Shown here piece after piece: positions 7,278 to 16,499 of a stretch of DNA of 64,000 nucleotides. Every line of letters starts with the position of its first letter. Positions within the stretch are counted from its first letter, which is position 1. The stretch is from Polycyclovorans algicola TG408. Lineage in GTDB: Bacteria; Pseudomonadota; Gammaproteobacteria; Nevskiales; Nevskiaceae. The translations under genes and the position numbers were made by a program. The DNA is taken from the NCBI RefSeq assembly GCF_000711245.1, contig NZ_JOMH01000001.1, positions 986,830-1,050,829 of the forward strand, read 5' to 3'. The notes below the pieces were generated by a model, which saw nothing but the letters and a program-made list of their open reading frames with translations, did no database searches and was not told where the DNA came from.

Positions 7278-9988
7278 GCTTGATAGTCCCGAAACGTCGC
7301 CTTTAGCCCGGCAAAGTTTTGGGGCGGATGACGCTCAAAACCGTCCTGATCGACGTAGACGAACTGGTACGTCGCCCCGCCCGCAGCCGTGCTGGCACGG
7401 GAGGCGTCGTCACACCATTGCCTGAGTCGCGCCATTTTTTTCGGCAAATCCAGCTCGGCGCGGCCTTTGGTTTCGATCACGAACACCGTGCCGTCGGTGG
7501 TTTTGGCGAAGAAGTCGGGCAGGTAGTTCGACAGATCGCCGTTAGCCCGAACGTAATCGAGCTTGAAGCCTACGGCGAGGTAGTTCTTGGCAAAGCTGAG
7601 CACATCTGGCGCGTCTTCCAGAAATTTGGCGAAGGCCAGTTCCAGGCCGCCTGCGTTGGGCTCGCCGACAATTCGGTTAAACACGGATTTCTGGGTGGGC
7701 AAGTATGGCCGGTTCTCGGTACGGAACGGCCGAGTGTCGCGCAGACGGATGTGGTCTTCGATGCGAGCGACGCCTGCATCGCGCACCGTCAGCGCATTGA
7801 TGCCGGCGCGGAACGCGTCGAACAGAATCTTTCCCGGCGCCGCTTCGGAAAGATTGCGCAGCACGACCGGGTCTTCGAGATTTACCGGCGAAGTCTCGAA
7901 CAGATGATCGCGGACGAAGTCACGCACCTTGGGATAGAGCTGGTCGTAGCCGCCGACCAGACGCATGTCCTTGAGCAGTTGCCGCGCAAAGAAGCCGACC
8001 ACCGAGCGCCAGTCAGCCGGACCAGCGCCATCGAGCTGGACGCGGTGGTGGACCTCGGCGTCGAGCATGGTCTTGAACACGATCTCGCGCGTTTCTGCCG
8101 GCGAAAACGGCTGTAACGGCAGGCGCGGATTGCCAAATGCAGCCGGGTTGAGGTCTTGCAGCGACTTGAAGTCGCGGCTGTAGCGGCGACCGAGCTTGGG
8201 CAGGCTGATGTCGAGCGCGTCGAGGTTCTTGTCCGGGTTTTGCGTGTCTACTTCCACCACCAGCGAATCCTGGCGCTGAGCGCCGCCGCCCATGGCGACA
8301 CGCTCGAAGCTGACGCCCTCGCTCTGGATGGATTCAACGAAATCCATGAACGCCGATGTGCCCATGACCGAAACGGTCTCCGGCATCTCGGAGCCGAAGT
8401 ACATACGGCGCAAACCGCGCCCGAGCGTCTGTTCTGGAAGGATGTTGCTCTTTGCGGCATAAGCGCGCAGGCCGCAAATGACGGTGACGTTTTTCACGTC
8501 CCAGCCTTCTTTCAACATCAGTACGCTGACGATGGCCTTGTACGGAGAATGCCAGGAGTCGATCTGGTTGGATTGCTTGCGCAGCAGTTCCAGCTCGTCC
8601 TTGTCCTTGCCAGTGGGCCGCTCGGCGATCTCACCGTTCTTTTTGGTGTGAATGACCAGTACGCCGCCTGCCAGCTCGGGGCAAATTTTTTCCAAGTGTG
8701 CGCCCACTTCATCACAGTTGCGGGTGTCGTCGACCATGACGAACAGCACGGCCTTCTTGCCGAGCGTTTCGTGCTCGGCGTAACTCTTCCGCCATTCCTC
8801 AACGCCCAGCGCGAGGTAGTCCGCGTACTTCTCGCAGAACAGCGCGCTCTGCGCCTCGCTCAGCCGCGCGCGGCTGGCGGCATCCGGCAGCACCGGATGC
8901 TTGACCACGTTCTGGTGGATGGCCTCCACCAGCGGGTAGTCGGACACGGTCTGTACGAAAATGGCGCCGTTGTTGTGCTTGGGTGTGGCGGTTACGTCAA
9001 TCTGCAAAGCCAGCCGCATGTCCTTTTGCAGCATGCGGTGATGAATGTCCTGGATGCTCTTGAACCAGGCCATGCGCGGGTTGTGGATGTGATGCGCTTC
9101 GTCGTTGAACACGGCCAGTTCGTCGATCTCGCGGATCAGCTCGCCAAGGTCGGTCTTGCTGTCGGTGGTCTTGCCCGTGGGCTCGGCGCCGAAGGGTGCG
9201 AGAAAATAGTCGCGCAGGTCTTCATCTTCGAGCGAGGGTTGCGGCACATCGCCAAGGTACACGCGATGGATGTTGGTGAGAAACAGATTGCCGGTAGGGC
9301 GTACGACGCGTACATCGTCCTGAAGATGCAGCGCCACCTGGAAATCGTCGCGCCAGTTGCAGCCGTCGTAGCCGTTATCCGGCAGCACGGGGTCATTGAA
9401 GAAGATCCTCAGCCCGTCGAAATCGGCGCGCAGGCGATCCAGCACGATGATGTTGGGCGCGATCAGCAGGATGTTGCGGGCCAGCGTGGAACCCGGCTCA
9501 TAGGTCTTGTGGAAGTAACACCAGGCGATCAGCAGCGACAGCACTTTGGTTTTGCCCGCGCCGGTCGCCAGCTTGAGCACGTAGCGCGGCCAGTCTTCGT
9601 CGAACTGGCTGGCCGAGACTGCGCCGGAAGCATCGAAGCGCATCAGGTCGTGCTTGTCCTGCACCTTACGCACGTCGTGCAGCCAGATCACGGTTTCCAC
9701 CGCTTCACGCTGTGCAAAGTAGTAACGGAAGGGCGCCCGCGTGCCATCTGCCTGTTCGACCAGGTGTTCGGTTTCAAACCACCAGGTGAGCAAGGCGCGC
9801 GAGGTCGCAGATGCGCCGCTGTAGTTGGCCTTACGCCAGGCTTCGACATGCTGGCGAATCTTGGCGACCAGCGGCGGCAGCAGTTTGTCGTAGGCGCTGG
9901 CGCGCAGCTCTTCGGCGGCCGGGAACCAGCGATGCTCAGGCGCTAGCGGGTCGTACGGCGACGCTGGAAACTCTAGGTGCAGTGCCAT
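7274..9988 (-). CDS. res: Type III restriction enzyme, helicase-nuclease subunit (Res)
   Basis: 904-residue restriction subunit that should act with Mod to translocate along and cut unmodified DNA. An SF2 helicase core is visible: Walker A ATGAGKTK (about residues 141-148), Walker B FNDEAHH (about 294-300), motif V region LKEGWDVKNV and motif VI QTLGRGLRR (about 530). The C-terminal PD-(D/E)XK nuclease appears as LPDFFAK...VFVIETKG (about residues 830-850). It is the first gene of the minus-strand operon, followed with a four-base overlap by the MNT gene. Finding an MNT-HEPN pair between res and mod, rather than adjacent mod-res genes, is unusual. Confidence 0.9.
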   Translation of the reverse strand: MALHLEFPASPYDPLAPEHRWFPAAEELRASAYDKLLPPLVAKIRQHVEAWRKANYSGASATSRALLTWWFETEHLVEQADGTRAPFRYYFAQREAVETVIWLHDVRKVQDKHDLMRFDASGAVSASQFDEDWPRYVLKLATGAGKTKVLSLLIAWCYFHKTYEPGSTLARNILLIAPNIIVLDRLRADFDGLRIFFNDPVLPDNGYDGCNWRDDFQVALHLQDDVRVVRPTGNLFLTNIHRVYLGDVPQPSLEDEDLRDYFLAPFGAEPTGKTTDSKTDLGELIREIDELAVFNDEAHHIHNPRMAWFKSIQDIHHRMLQKDMRLALQIDVTATPKHNNGAIFVQTVSDYPLVEAIHQNVVKHPVLPDAASRARLSEAQSALFCEKYADYLALGVEEWRKSYAEHETLGKKAVLFVMVDDTRNCDEVGAHLEKICPELAGGVLVIHTKKNGEIAERPTGKDKDELELLRKQSNQIDSWHSPYKAIVSVLMLKEGWDVKNVTVICGLRAYAAKSNILPEQTLGRGLRRMYFGSEMPETVSVMGTSAFMDFVESIQSEGVSFERVAMGGGAQRQDSLVVEVDTQNPDKNLDALDISLPKLGRRYSRDFKSLQDLNPAAFGNPRLPLQPFSPAETREIVFKTMLDAEVHHRVQLDGAGPADWRSVVGFFARQLLKDMRLVGGYDQLYPKVRDFVRDHLFETSPVNLEDPVVLRNLSEAAPGKILFDAFRAGINALTVRDAGVARIEDHIRLRDTRPFRTENRPYLPTQKSVFNRIVGEPNAGGLELAFAKFLEDAPDVLSFAKNYLAVGFKLDYVRANGDLSNYLPDFFAKTTDGTVFVIETKGRAELDLPKKMARLRQWCDDASRASTAAGGATYQFVYVDQDGFERHPPQNFAGLKATFRDYQA

Positions 9989-10072
9989 GTTGTTCGGGTC
10001 GGGCCTTCGCCCATCAAAGCGGTGATTGGGTCATTTGTATGGCGTGACGACGTTGCGCCAGGCCGCGTGCCT

Positions 10073-11545
10073 TCATCCGGTTTTGACGCGCCTGACCGCT
10101 TCGCGCCAGCCAGCATATCGACGCTCGGCATCGTTTGTGACGAGACTTGGGGTGAAGCGTCGCTGCTCGGCCCACAGCGCGCTGATGTCATCCAGCGAGG
10201 CGTAGACCCCGGTCTGCAAACCCGCGAGAAACGCGGCACCCAGCGCGGTGGTTTCGATCACTTCGGGGCGCACCACCGGAATCTGCAGGGTGTCGGCGAG
10301 GTTCTGGGTGAGCCAGTCGTTGACCACCATGCCGCCGTCGACGCGCAACTCTTTGGGCGGCACGGCGTCTTCGCGCATGGCATTCATCAGGTCGCGGGTC
10401 TGGTAGCCGACCGACTCCAGCGCGGCGCGAACGATGTGGGCGATGCCGGAGTCCCGCGTCAGGCCAAAGATGGCGCCGCGCGCTTCCGGGTCCCAGTACG
10501 GTGCGCCCAGGCCGGTGAAGGCCGGCACCAGATAGACGCCGTTGGTGTGCTCGATGGACGCTGCGATCTCGGCGGTTTCTCCGGCATTGGAGATCAGGTG
10601 CATGGCGTCGCGCAGCCATTGCACCGCCGCGCCGGCGACGAAAATGCTGCCCTCCAGCGCGAAGGTGGGCTGCCCCTTGAGGCGATAGGCCACAGTGGTC
10701 AGCAGCCGGTTGCGTGAGGCGACGCGCTGCGTGCCGGTGTTGAGCACCATGAAGCAGCCGGTGCCGTAGGTCGACTTGATCATGCCTGGCGAAAAGCAGG
10801 CCTGGCCGACGGTGGCGGCCTGCTGGTCACCGGCAACCCCGGCGATGGCGATGGGCGCGTCAAGGCCTTCGATTTCGCTGGTGCCGAAGTCGGCGGCGCT
10901 GTCGAGCACCTCGGGTAGCATCGCGCGCGGCACGCCGAAGAAGTCCAGCAGTTCGTCGTCCCAGTCCTGCGTGTCGAGGTTAAACAGCGCGGTGCGGCAG
11001 GCGTTGGTGGCGTCGGTGACGTGACGCTTGCCGCCGGTCAGGGTCCAGATTAGCCAGCAGTCGATGGTGCCGAAGGCCAGCTCACCTTTTTCGGCGCGGG
11101 CACGGGCACCGTCCACCTTGTCGAGTATCCAGGCGATCTTGGTGGCCGAGAAATAAGGATCGAGCAGCAGCCCCGTTTTCTCTGAAAGCCACGCCGAGCG
11201 CTCGGCGCGGTCGGCGCACCATTTGGCGGTGCGGCGGTCTTGCCAGACGATGGCGGGGTGGATGGGTTGGCCGGTGGTGCGGTCCCATACCACCGTGGTT
11301 TCACGTTGGTTGGTGATGCCCATGCCGGCAACATCCGAGGCTTGGAGGCTAGCGCTTTTGAGCGCGCCAACAATGACCGCTTGGGCGTGTTCGGCAATCA
11401 GCGCAGCGTCGTGTTCCACCCACCCGGACTTCGGGTACGACTGCGGCAGTTCGATCTGGTGGCTGCCGAGGGCCTTGCCTTCGCGGGAAAAAAGGATGGC
11501 GCGGGTGCTGGTGGTGCCCTGGTCAAGGGCCAGTAGTGCCGTCAT
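10073..11545 (-). CDS. glpK: Glycerol kinase
   Basis: FGGY-family kinase that phosphorylates glycerol to sn-glycerol 3-phosphate using ATP; 490 residues, normal for GlpK. The N-terminus [15 protein letters not shown] is the phosphate-binding loop. Other family signatures are [35 protein letters not shown] (ATP site) and the late [15 protein letters not shown]. No glpF, glpD or glpR lies beside it, so it stands alone between the restriction operon and the sigma/anti-sigma pair. Confidence 0.96.
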   Translation of the reverse strand: MTALLALDQGTTSTRAILFSREGKALGSHQIELPQSYPKSGWVEHDAALIAEHAQAVIVGALKSASLQASDVAGMGITNQRETTVVWDRTTGQPIHPAIVWQDRRTAKWCADRAERSAWLSEKTGLLLDPYFSATKIAWILDKVDGARARAEKGELAFGTIDCWLIWTLTGGKRHVTDATNACRTALFNLDTQDWDDELLDFFGVPRAMLPEVLDSAADFGTSEIEGLDAPIAIAGVAGDQQAATVGQACFSPGMIKSTYGTGCFMVLNTGTQRVASRNRLLTTVAYRLKGQPTFALEGSIFVAGAAVQWLRDAMHLISNAGETAEIAASIEHTNGVYLVPAFTGLGAPYWDPEARGAIFGLTRDSGIAHIVRAALESVGYQTRDLMNAMREDAVPPKELRVDGGMVVNDWLTQNLADTLQIPVVRPEVIETTALGAAFLAGLQTGVYASLDDISALWAEQRRFTPSLVTNDAERRYAGWREAVRRVKTG

Positions 11546-11622
11546 CTGTCGCGTTGCCTTCGTCGTTGGGATCGAAGCGCGAAGCCTAACCCACGCAGCC
11601 AGACGTCACGTCCGGAAAGCCC

Positions 11623-12618
11623 CTAGAGGCTGCGCACCGCCGTGAAGGTGGTAATGACCTTGCCGGTGGGCGCGCCCGTTGGCGAACCGCCCTCAGGCTC
11701 GATGCTCACTGCGAAGGTCGGCACCGGCTCATCGCCGGTCAGGCCCTCACGGGTGTGCACCTGGCGGCCGGTCATCGGCAAGACGCCAACCGATACGGGC
11801 GTGCCGTCTTCGCCGATCCACCACAATTCGGCGCTGCGGTTGTCCGGCATCTTCGGATTGCCTTCCACCTGCACCAGAATCTGTTCGCCGTCGGCGGTGG
11901 CCTGCACCACCCAACGGCCGCCGTCGGTGGCCAGTGCAGCCATCAACAGGCCTTGCGGCTCCGGCACCTGCGCGCCCTCATCCGTCAGCGAGACGCCGAG
12001 CAAGCCGCCGAGCACCACGGCCAGCAGGGACGCGGCAACCGCCCAGATCTTGAGCAATGGCAGCGGGCCGCTCGGCGGCCGTGCCGCTCGGCGCGAAGAT
12101 CGGCGCCCGGCGGTGTCCGGCCGGGTTGCCCGCGGCGTGATCGGGCCGGACACGGTCGGTCCGCGTGGCGCAGTCGGCGGGCTGACGGGTGGCGCGACCG
12201 TGGGTGTTGCAGGGTCGGCATGCTGCGGGCCCAGTGCCGGGGGTTGGCGACGTCCGCCCCTGGCCGGGCTGGCCGACGCTTCGGTCGCCGGTGCTTTGGC
12301 GCGCGCGCCCGGACGGGTGGCGGTCAGCGGCGGAATGGATGTCACGGGGTGGTCACCCTTGGCCGCAGCGGGCGGCGGCGCAGCGGCGATCTTGGCGGCA
12401 GCCGCTTCAAGACGCTTCCACTGGCCTTCAGAGGGCAGAACCGGCTTGAAGCCGCGATTGAGCACGCTGAAATGTCGCTCCCAGCGATAAACGGCTGCGC
12501 GCAGATTGGCGTCACGGGCCAGCCGCTGCTTCATGGCGGCACGCGCCGGTCCGCGTAGGGTGCCGAGCACGTACGCGGCAGCCAGCATCGAGCGCAGTTT
12601 GGCGTTCCAGGTGCTCAT
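11623..12618 (-). CDS. Anti-sigma factor (RskA/SigK-anti-sigma type)
   Basis: 331-residue membrane-anchored anti-sigma factor. The N-terminal 80 residues form an anti-sigma domain (AAYVLGTLRGPARAAMKQRL, VYRWERHFSVLN). A proline/alanine/threonine-rich linker and one transmembrane helix (IWAVAASLLAVVLGGLLG, about residues 190-208) follow. The C-terminal RskA-like extracytoplasmic domain includes AELWWIGEDGTPVSVGVLP. Its ATG overlaps the sigma gene stop (ATGA), the usual arrangement for a sigma/anti-sigma pair. It should hold the sigma factor inactive until a periplasmic signal triggers release. The signal is unknown. Confidence 0.85.
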   Translation of the reverse strand: MSTWNAKLRSMLAAAYVLGTLRGPARAAMKQRLARDANLRAAVYRWERHFSVLNRGFKPVLPSEGQWKRLEAAAAKIAAAPPPAAAKGDHPVTSIPPLTATRPGARAKAPATEASASPARGGRRQPPALGPQHADPATPTVAPPVSPPTAPRGPTVSGPITPRATRPDTAGRRSSRRAARPPSGPLPLLKIWAVAASLLAVVLGGLLGVSLTDEGAQVPEPQGLLMAALATDGGRWVVQATADGEQILVQVEGNPKMPDNRSAELWWIGEDGTPVSVGVLPMTGRQVHTREGLTGDEPVPTFAVSIEPEGGSPTGAPTGKVITTFTAVRSL

Positions 12619-13187
12619 GGTTCCAGGCATTCCCGAAGGCGCTGCAAACCGCGGCGTACCCAACTTTTCACGGTGCCCAGGGGGCTGCGCATGCGCTCGG
12701 CCAGTTCGGGATGGGTATAGCCTTCGTAGTACGCCAGCATCACGGCCTTGCGCTGCTCATCAGAGAGTTCTTCAAGACAGTGGTTGAGGCGGTGCAGGTG
12801 CTCATCGGTTTCCGCCTGGTTGTCGGGCGCGTCGCTGGCGTCGGCCCAGTCGAGGTCCATTGGCAGGGCCTCTTCGTCGGTCGAACGGTGTTCGCGGTGG
12901 GCGCGGATCAGGTCGAGCGCGCGATAGCGGGCAATGGTCATCATCCACGCCAACGGATGACCCCGTTCTTCGGCATAGGAGTCGGCCTTGTTCCAGATTC
13001 TGAGGTAGCAATCCTGCAAGGCATCCTCCGCCCGCTCACGATGGCGAAGAATACGCATCAGTACCCCCAGCAGATGCGAGGAGGTCGCGTCGTAAAGCAG
13101 TCGAAACGCGCGCATGTCTTTGGCTGCGGTGGCACGCAGTAGCGCAGCCAGCGACTCAGCTTCGTCAGGGACTCGGGGTTGTGCCAT
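12615..13187 (-). CDS. ECF-type RNA polymerase sigma factor (SigK-like)
   Basis: 190-residue extracytoplasmic-function sigma factor. Region 2 shows AFRLLYDATSSHLLG, RAEDALQDCYLRIWN and the -10-recognition helix (PLAWMMTIARYRALD). Region 4 is the helix-turn-helix with YYEGYTHPELAERM and GTVKSWVRRGLQRLRECL. The ATG at 13187 is chosen because the sequence resembles family N-termini from there; longer upstream starts would run into the divergent hemB promoter. It is transcribed first in a two-gene operon with its anti-sigma factor and is probably autoregulated. The regulon is unknown. Confidence 0.9.
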   Translation of the reverse strand: MAQPRVPDEAESLAALLRATAAKDMRAFRLLYDATSSHLLGVLMRILRHRERAEDALQDCYLRIWNKADSYAEERGHPLAWMMTIARYRALDLIRAHREHRSTDEEALPMDLDWADASDAPDNQAETDEHLHRLNHCLEELSDEQRKAVMLAYYEGYTHPELAERMRSPLGTVKSWVRRGLQRLRECLEP

Positions 13188-13264
13188 GCGCAACAATATA
13201 ACGGAAGGCCGTGCGGTTGGCGGCCCGCTATCATGCGCCCCTTGCCCATTTCTCTGGACGTCCG

Positions 13265-14266
13265 ATGCTTGGCGCCTTCCCCAAAACCCGTCCCCGCCGC
13301 TTGCGGCAAGCACCCTTCATTCGCGAGCTGGTGCGCGAGACGCGGGTGTCGCCCGGCAACCTTGTGCAGCCGCTGTTTGTTGCCGAAGGCGCGCTCGCCG
13401 GGCCCATTGCTGCGATGCCGGGCTGCACCCGGCTGACGCTTGAGGCGCTGGCGCTTGAGGCGCGGCGGCTGGTCGAGCTTGGCATCCCGGCCATCGCCCT
13501 GTTTCCGGTGATTCCGCAGGCACTCAAGTCCGACCGGGGCGAAGAAGCGCTCAACCCTGATGGCTTGGTGCCGCGCGCTATCGCGGTGGTGAAGGCGGCC
13601 GCGCCCACGCTCGGCGTGATTGTCGACATCGCGCTCGACCCATACACCACTCACGGACACGACGGGCTGCTGGATGCCAATGGCGCGGTCGACAACGACG
13701 CCACCGTGGAAGTGTTGCGCAAACAGGCTTTGGCCTACGCGCGCGCCGGGGCCGATGTGGTGGCGCCGTCCGACATGATGGATGGCCGCATTGGCGAGAT
13801 TCGCCGCGTGCTGGAACGCGACGGCCTGCACGACGTGTTGATTCTGTCTTATGCCGCCAAGTACGCCAGCGCGTTTTACGGCCCGTTCCGCGACGCGGTG
13901 GGCTCGTCGGCCAACCTCGGCAAGTCCGGCAAGCAGACCTACCAGATGGACCCCGCCAACACCGACGAGGCCCTGCGCGAAGTGGCGCTGGATCTCGCCG
14001 AAGGTGCCGACATGGTCATGGTCAAGCCCGGCATGCCCTATCTCGACATCATTCGCCGGGTGAAGACCGAATTTGGCGTGCCGGTGGCCGCCTACCAAGT
14101 GTCCGGTGAGTACAGCATGATGAAAGCCGCCGCCGCTCAAGGCATGCTCGACGAGCGTGCGGTGCTGATGGAAGCGCTCACCTGTCTGCATCGCGGCGGC
14201 GCCGACATCATCTTCACCTACTACGCCGCGCAGGCCGCCGAGTGGCTACGGGAACAGACCCGATGA
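13265..14266 (+). CDS. hemB: Delta-aminolevulinic acid dehydratase (porphobilinogen synthase)
   Basis: Condenses two 5-aminolevulinate molecules to porphobilinogen in heme and siroheme synthesis; 333 residues. Schiff-base lysines are visible in LSYAAKYASAFYGPFRD and MVMVKPGMPYLD. The metal-site region reads ALDPYTTHGHDGLL, with Asp/Ala where Zn enzymes have the three-cysteine cluster, so this is the Mg/K-dependent type found in Pseudomonas-like bacteria. The ATG at 13265 starts the conserved RPRRLR segment; a longer frame to 13211 is less likely. It overlaps aroE by four bases. Confidence 0.96.
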   Translation: MLGAFPKTRPRRLRQAPFIRELVRETRVSPGNLVQPLFVAEGALAGPIAAMPGCTRLTLEALALEARRLVELGIPAIALFPVIPQALKSDRGEEALNPDGLVPRAIAVVKAAAPTLGVIVDIALDPYTTHGHDGLLDANGAVDNDATVEVLRKQALAYARAGADVVAPSDMMDGRIGEIRRVLERDGLHDVLILSYAAKYASAFYGPFRDAVGSSANLGKSGKQTYQMDPANTDEALREVALDLAEGADMVMVKPGMPYLDIIRRVKTEFGVPVAAYQVSGEYSMMKAAAAQGMLDERAVLMEALTCLHRGGADIIFTYYAAQAAEWLREQTR

Positions 14267-15066
14267 AACGCTTCGCGGTGATCGGTCAGCCGGTGGCGCA
14301 CAGCCTGTCGCCACGCATTCACGCGGCGTTCGCCGCCGCCGCCGGCATTGAACTGGACTACCAGGCGCTCGCCATCGACGAGGCGGATCTGGCCACACGG
14401 CTAGACGCCCTGCACGACGAAGGCTGGGCCGGTTTCAATGTGACGCTGCCGCACAAGCAGACGGTGATGGCACGGTGCGAGGACCTGAGCGAGGCCGCGC
14501 GGCGGGCGGGCGCGGTCAACACGCTGACCCGAACCGACAGCGGCTGGCAGGGCGACAACACTGATGGCACCGGACTGGTGCGTGACCTTGCGCGAGCGGG
14601 CGTCGTGACGGCGGGCCAACGGGTGCTGATTCTCGGGGCTGGCGGCGCTGCGCGCGGCATCATCGCCCCGCTGCTGGCGACCCGACCGGCATCGTTGGTC
14701 ATCTCCAATCGCAACCCCTGGAAGCCCGAAGCGTTGAGCGAAGCCTTCGCCGATCTTGGGACCCTGACACCACGCACCCACTGGGCGCTCAAGGGTGATG
14801 CCTTTGATCTGGTCATCAACGCCACCTCGGCGGGGCACAGTGGCCCCATGCCACCCATGCCGGACGAACTGTTCGCCGACGGCGCCGTGGCTTACGACCT
14901 CAGCTACGGCACCGCCCACGCGCCATTTGCCGAGTGGGCCAAGGCCGAGGGCGCGCGCGTCGTTCACGATGGCCTTGGCATGCTGGTCGAGCAGGCGGCC
15001 GCGAGTTTTGCGCGCTGGCATGGCGTGACGCCCGACACGGCGCCGGTGCTTAAAGCCCTGCGTTAG
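14263..15066 (+). CDS. aroE: Shikimate dehydrogenase
   Basis: NADP-dependent reduction of 3-dehydroshikimate to shikimate in the aromatic pathway; 267 residues. Motifs are the substrate-binding HSLSPRIHAAF, GFNVTLPHKQTV with the catalytic lysine, NTDGTGLVRDL, and the nucleotide-binding GAGGAARGI. The ATG at 14263 shares ATGA with the hemB stop, so the two are coupled. A start 21 bases upstream is possible but lies within hemB. The chorismatase earlier in the window uses the end product of the same pathway but is not linked to it. Confidence 0.95.
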   Translation: MKRFAVIGQPVAHSLSPRIHAAFAAAAGIELDYQALAIDEADLATRLDALHDEGWAGFNVTLPHKQTVMARCEDLSEAARRAGAVNTLTRTDSGWQGDNTDGTGLVRDLARAGVVTAGQRVLILGAGGAARGIIAPLLATRPASLVISNRNPWKPEALSEAFADLGTLTPRTHWALKGDAFDLVINATSAGHSGPMPPMPDELFADGAVAYDLSYGTAHAPFAEWAKAEGARVVHDGLGMLVEQAAASFARWHGVTPDTAPVLKALR

Positions 15067-16499
15067 GGCCTGTCTGGTGGGATAAAAAGCCGTTCCAGAT
15101 GACGTGGGTCGTCAAAGTGCGCGCGGCCGATAAACGCCGTGGCGTGGCGGCCCCACTGACGCATCGCGCCGGGGCTGATCACCCCTGACGGCCACAGCCA
15201 CCAGCGCTCGCCACGCTCGGTGCCGCGGATCAGCCCGTCGTCATCAAACAGGGTGCCGACTTCCAGTTCGCGATAGGGCCGCAGAGCGTAGGTCTGCTCG
15301 GCGTCTGACACGACCGAGGTCGCGGGCATGACGCGCAGCAACTGATGGTCCCCCGCACTGACGCGCAGCGCCAACGGCTCGCTGCCGTCCACCGACTGCG
15401 GAATCAGCACGCGCTCCTGACCGGGGTTGTCCTGTGGCTGCGGGGTCAGCGCCTGCGCCGGGTAAGCGTAGTGATAGCAGCCGCAGGGATGGATGCTGTC
15501 GTACGCCAGCGGCTGGCCGTCGTTGTCGAGCACGACACGCCAGACGATGCCGTCCAGGGTGCCGGCGTAAGGGTCGAAGGCGCCGCTGGCAGTGCGTGCC
15601 GGGAACCACAGCGTGTAAACCAGGCCCGGCAGCACCTGATCACCCCAACGGGTCAGGGTCGGGTGCCAGTAGACGACTGCGCGGGGCTTGGTGACGAGGG
15701 CGCCGTCCGCGTTACGGTCAGGGGCAACGGGCCGGTCGTCGTCGGTCGCCGTCTCAACCCACCAATGCGGCGCGTGATGCCGCGCCAGCGCCTGCCACTG
15801 GGCATCGTCCAGTTGCGGCAGCCCCAATGGGTCGATGCGCCAGGCGTTCGTTGCTGCGGCGGCCTCGGGCGCGGGCTCGGGCCGGTAACGGGTCAGTTGA
15901 CCCGCGTTGCCGGACGTAGCCGAGAACCGTTTGGCCATGGTGGCGTGAAACCCGGCGATGCCGGCTTTCAGGAACGGGCGCGCCAGCCAGTAGCCGCCGG
16001 CCAGCCGCTGGCCCTGGCTGTAATCATCGGCAACGCCGAGGCGCGCCAGCAGGGCGGCGCGCCGGGGCGGTGATTGCAGGTCGGCATCGCGCAGCCGAGC
16101 GGCACACTTGGTCAGTGCGGGGTCGGGTTGCAGACCCTGACGTGCAGCCTCAATGGCGCGCGCTTCATTGCCGAGATTCAGCAGTGCGGCGCTCAGCGAC
16201 GCCCATTGGTGGGCATCAAGCGTCTCGTCGCGCCACGAGGCGAGCAGCCGGTTCTGCCGGTAGTGGGGAAACCCGTCGACGCGGCGTCGCGCGGCATCAC
16301 CCTGGTCGCCAGATGCGGCCTGATCGTCTGCCGCCAACAAGCGCGTCTGGCAGTCGGCAAGCTGCGGTGGCGGAGCGACCTGCGTCGCGGGCCGATGGGC
16401 ACAGCCGCTCAGGCCCACCAGCAAGGCGATGACCGGCAGCGTCGCCGGTCGGATGCGGGCAGTGTCAGCCCGCGTCGTTCTCACGCGGCTGCGCCTCAT
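15063..16499 (-). CDS. Lipoprotein of unknown function
   Basis: 478-residue protein with an arginine-rich N-terminus and a lipobox LVGLSGC (Cys about residue 33), so probably an outer-membrane or periplasmic lipoprotein. I do not recognise the family. A helical region rich in Ala and Leu (about 45-180, tetratricopeptide-like spacing around LLNLGNEARAIEAARQGL) is followed by a beta-rich part. That part has an unusual HPCGCYHYAYP motif and many Trp/Tyr residues (VVYWHPTLTRWGDQ, WWLWPSGVISPG). It overlaps the end of tatC by 35 bases and converges on aroE with a 4-base overlap. A GTG at 16484 would reduce the tatC overlap. Function is open. Confidence 0.65.
   Translation of the reverse strand: MRRSRVRTTRADTARIRPATLPVIALLVGLSGCAHRPATQVAPPPQLADCQTRLLAADDQAASGDQGDAARRRVDGFPHYRQNRLLASWRDETLDAHQWASLSAALLNLGNEARAIEAARQGLQPDPALTKCAARLRDADLQSPPRRAALLARLGVADDYSQGQRLAGGYWLARPFLKAGIAGFHATMAKRFSATSGNAGQLTRYRPEPAPEAAAATNAWRIDPLGLPQLDDAQWQALARHHAPHWWVETATDDDRPVAPDRNADGALVTKPRAVVYWHPTLTRWGDQVLPGLVYTLWFPARTASGAFDPYAGTLDGIVWRVVLDNDGQPLAYDSIHPCGCYHYAYPAQALTPQPQDNPGQERVLIPQSVDGSEPLALRVSAGDHQLLRVMPATSVVSDAEQTYALRPYRELEVGTLFDDDGLIRGTERGERWWLWPSGVISPGAMRQWGRHATAFIGRAHFDDPRHLERLFIPPDRP

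Noticed and set aside
8156-9946. Long open frame (596 codons) on the plus strand
   Set aside because: Lies exactly opposite res, with composition typical of the complement of a GC-rich gene and no recognisable domain.
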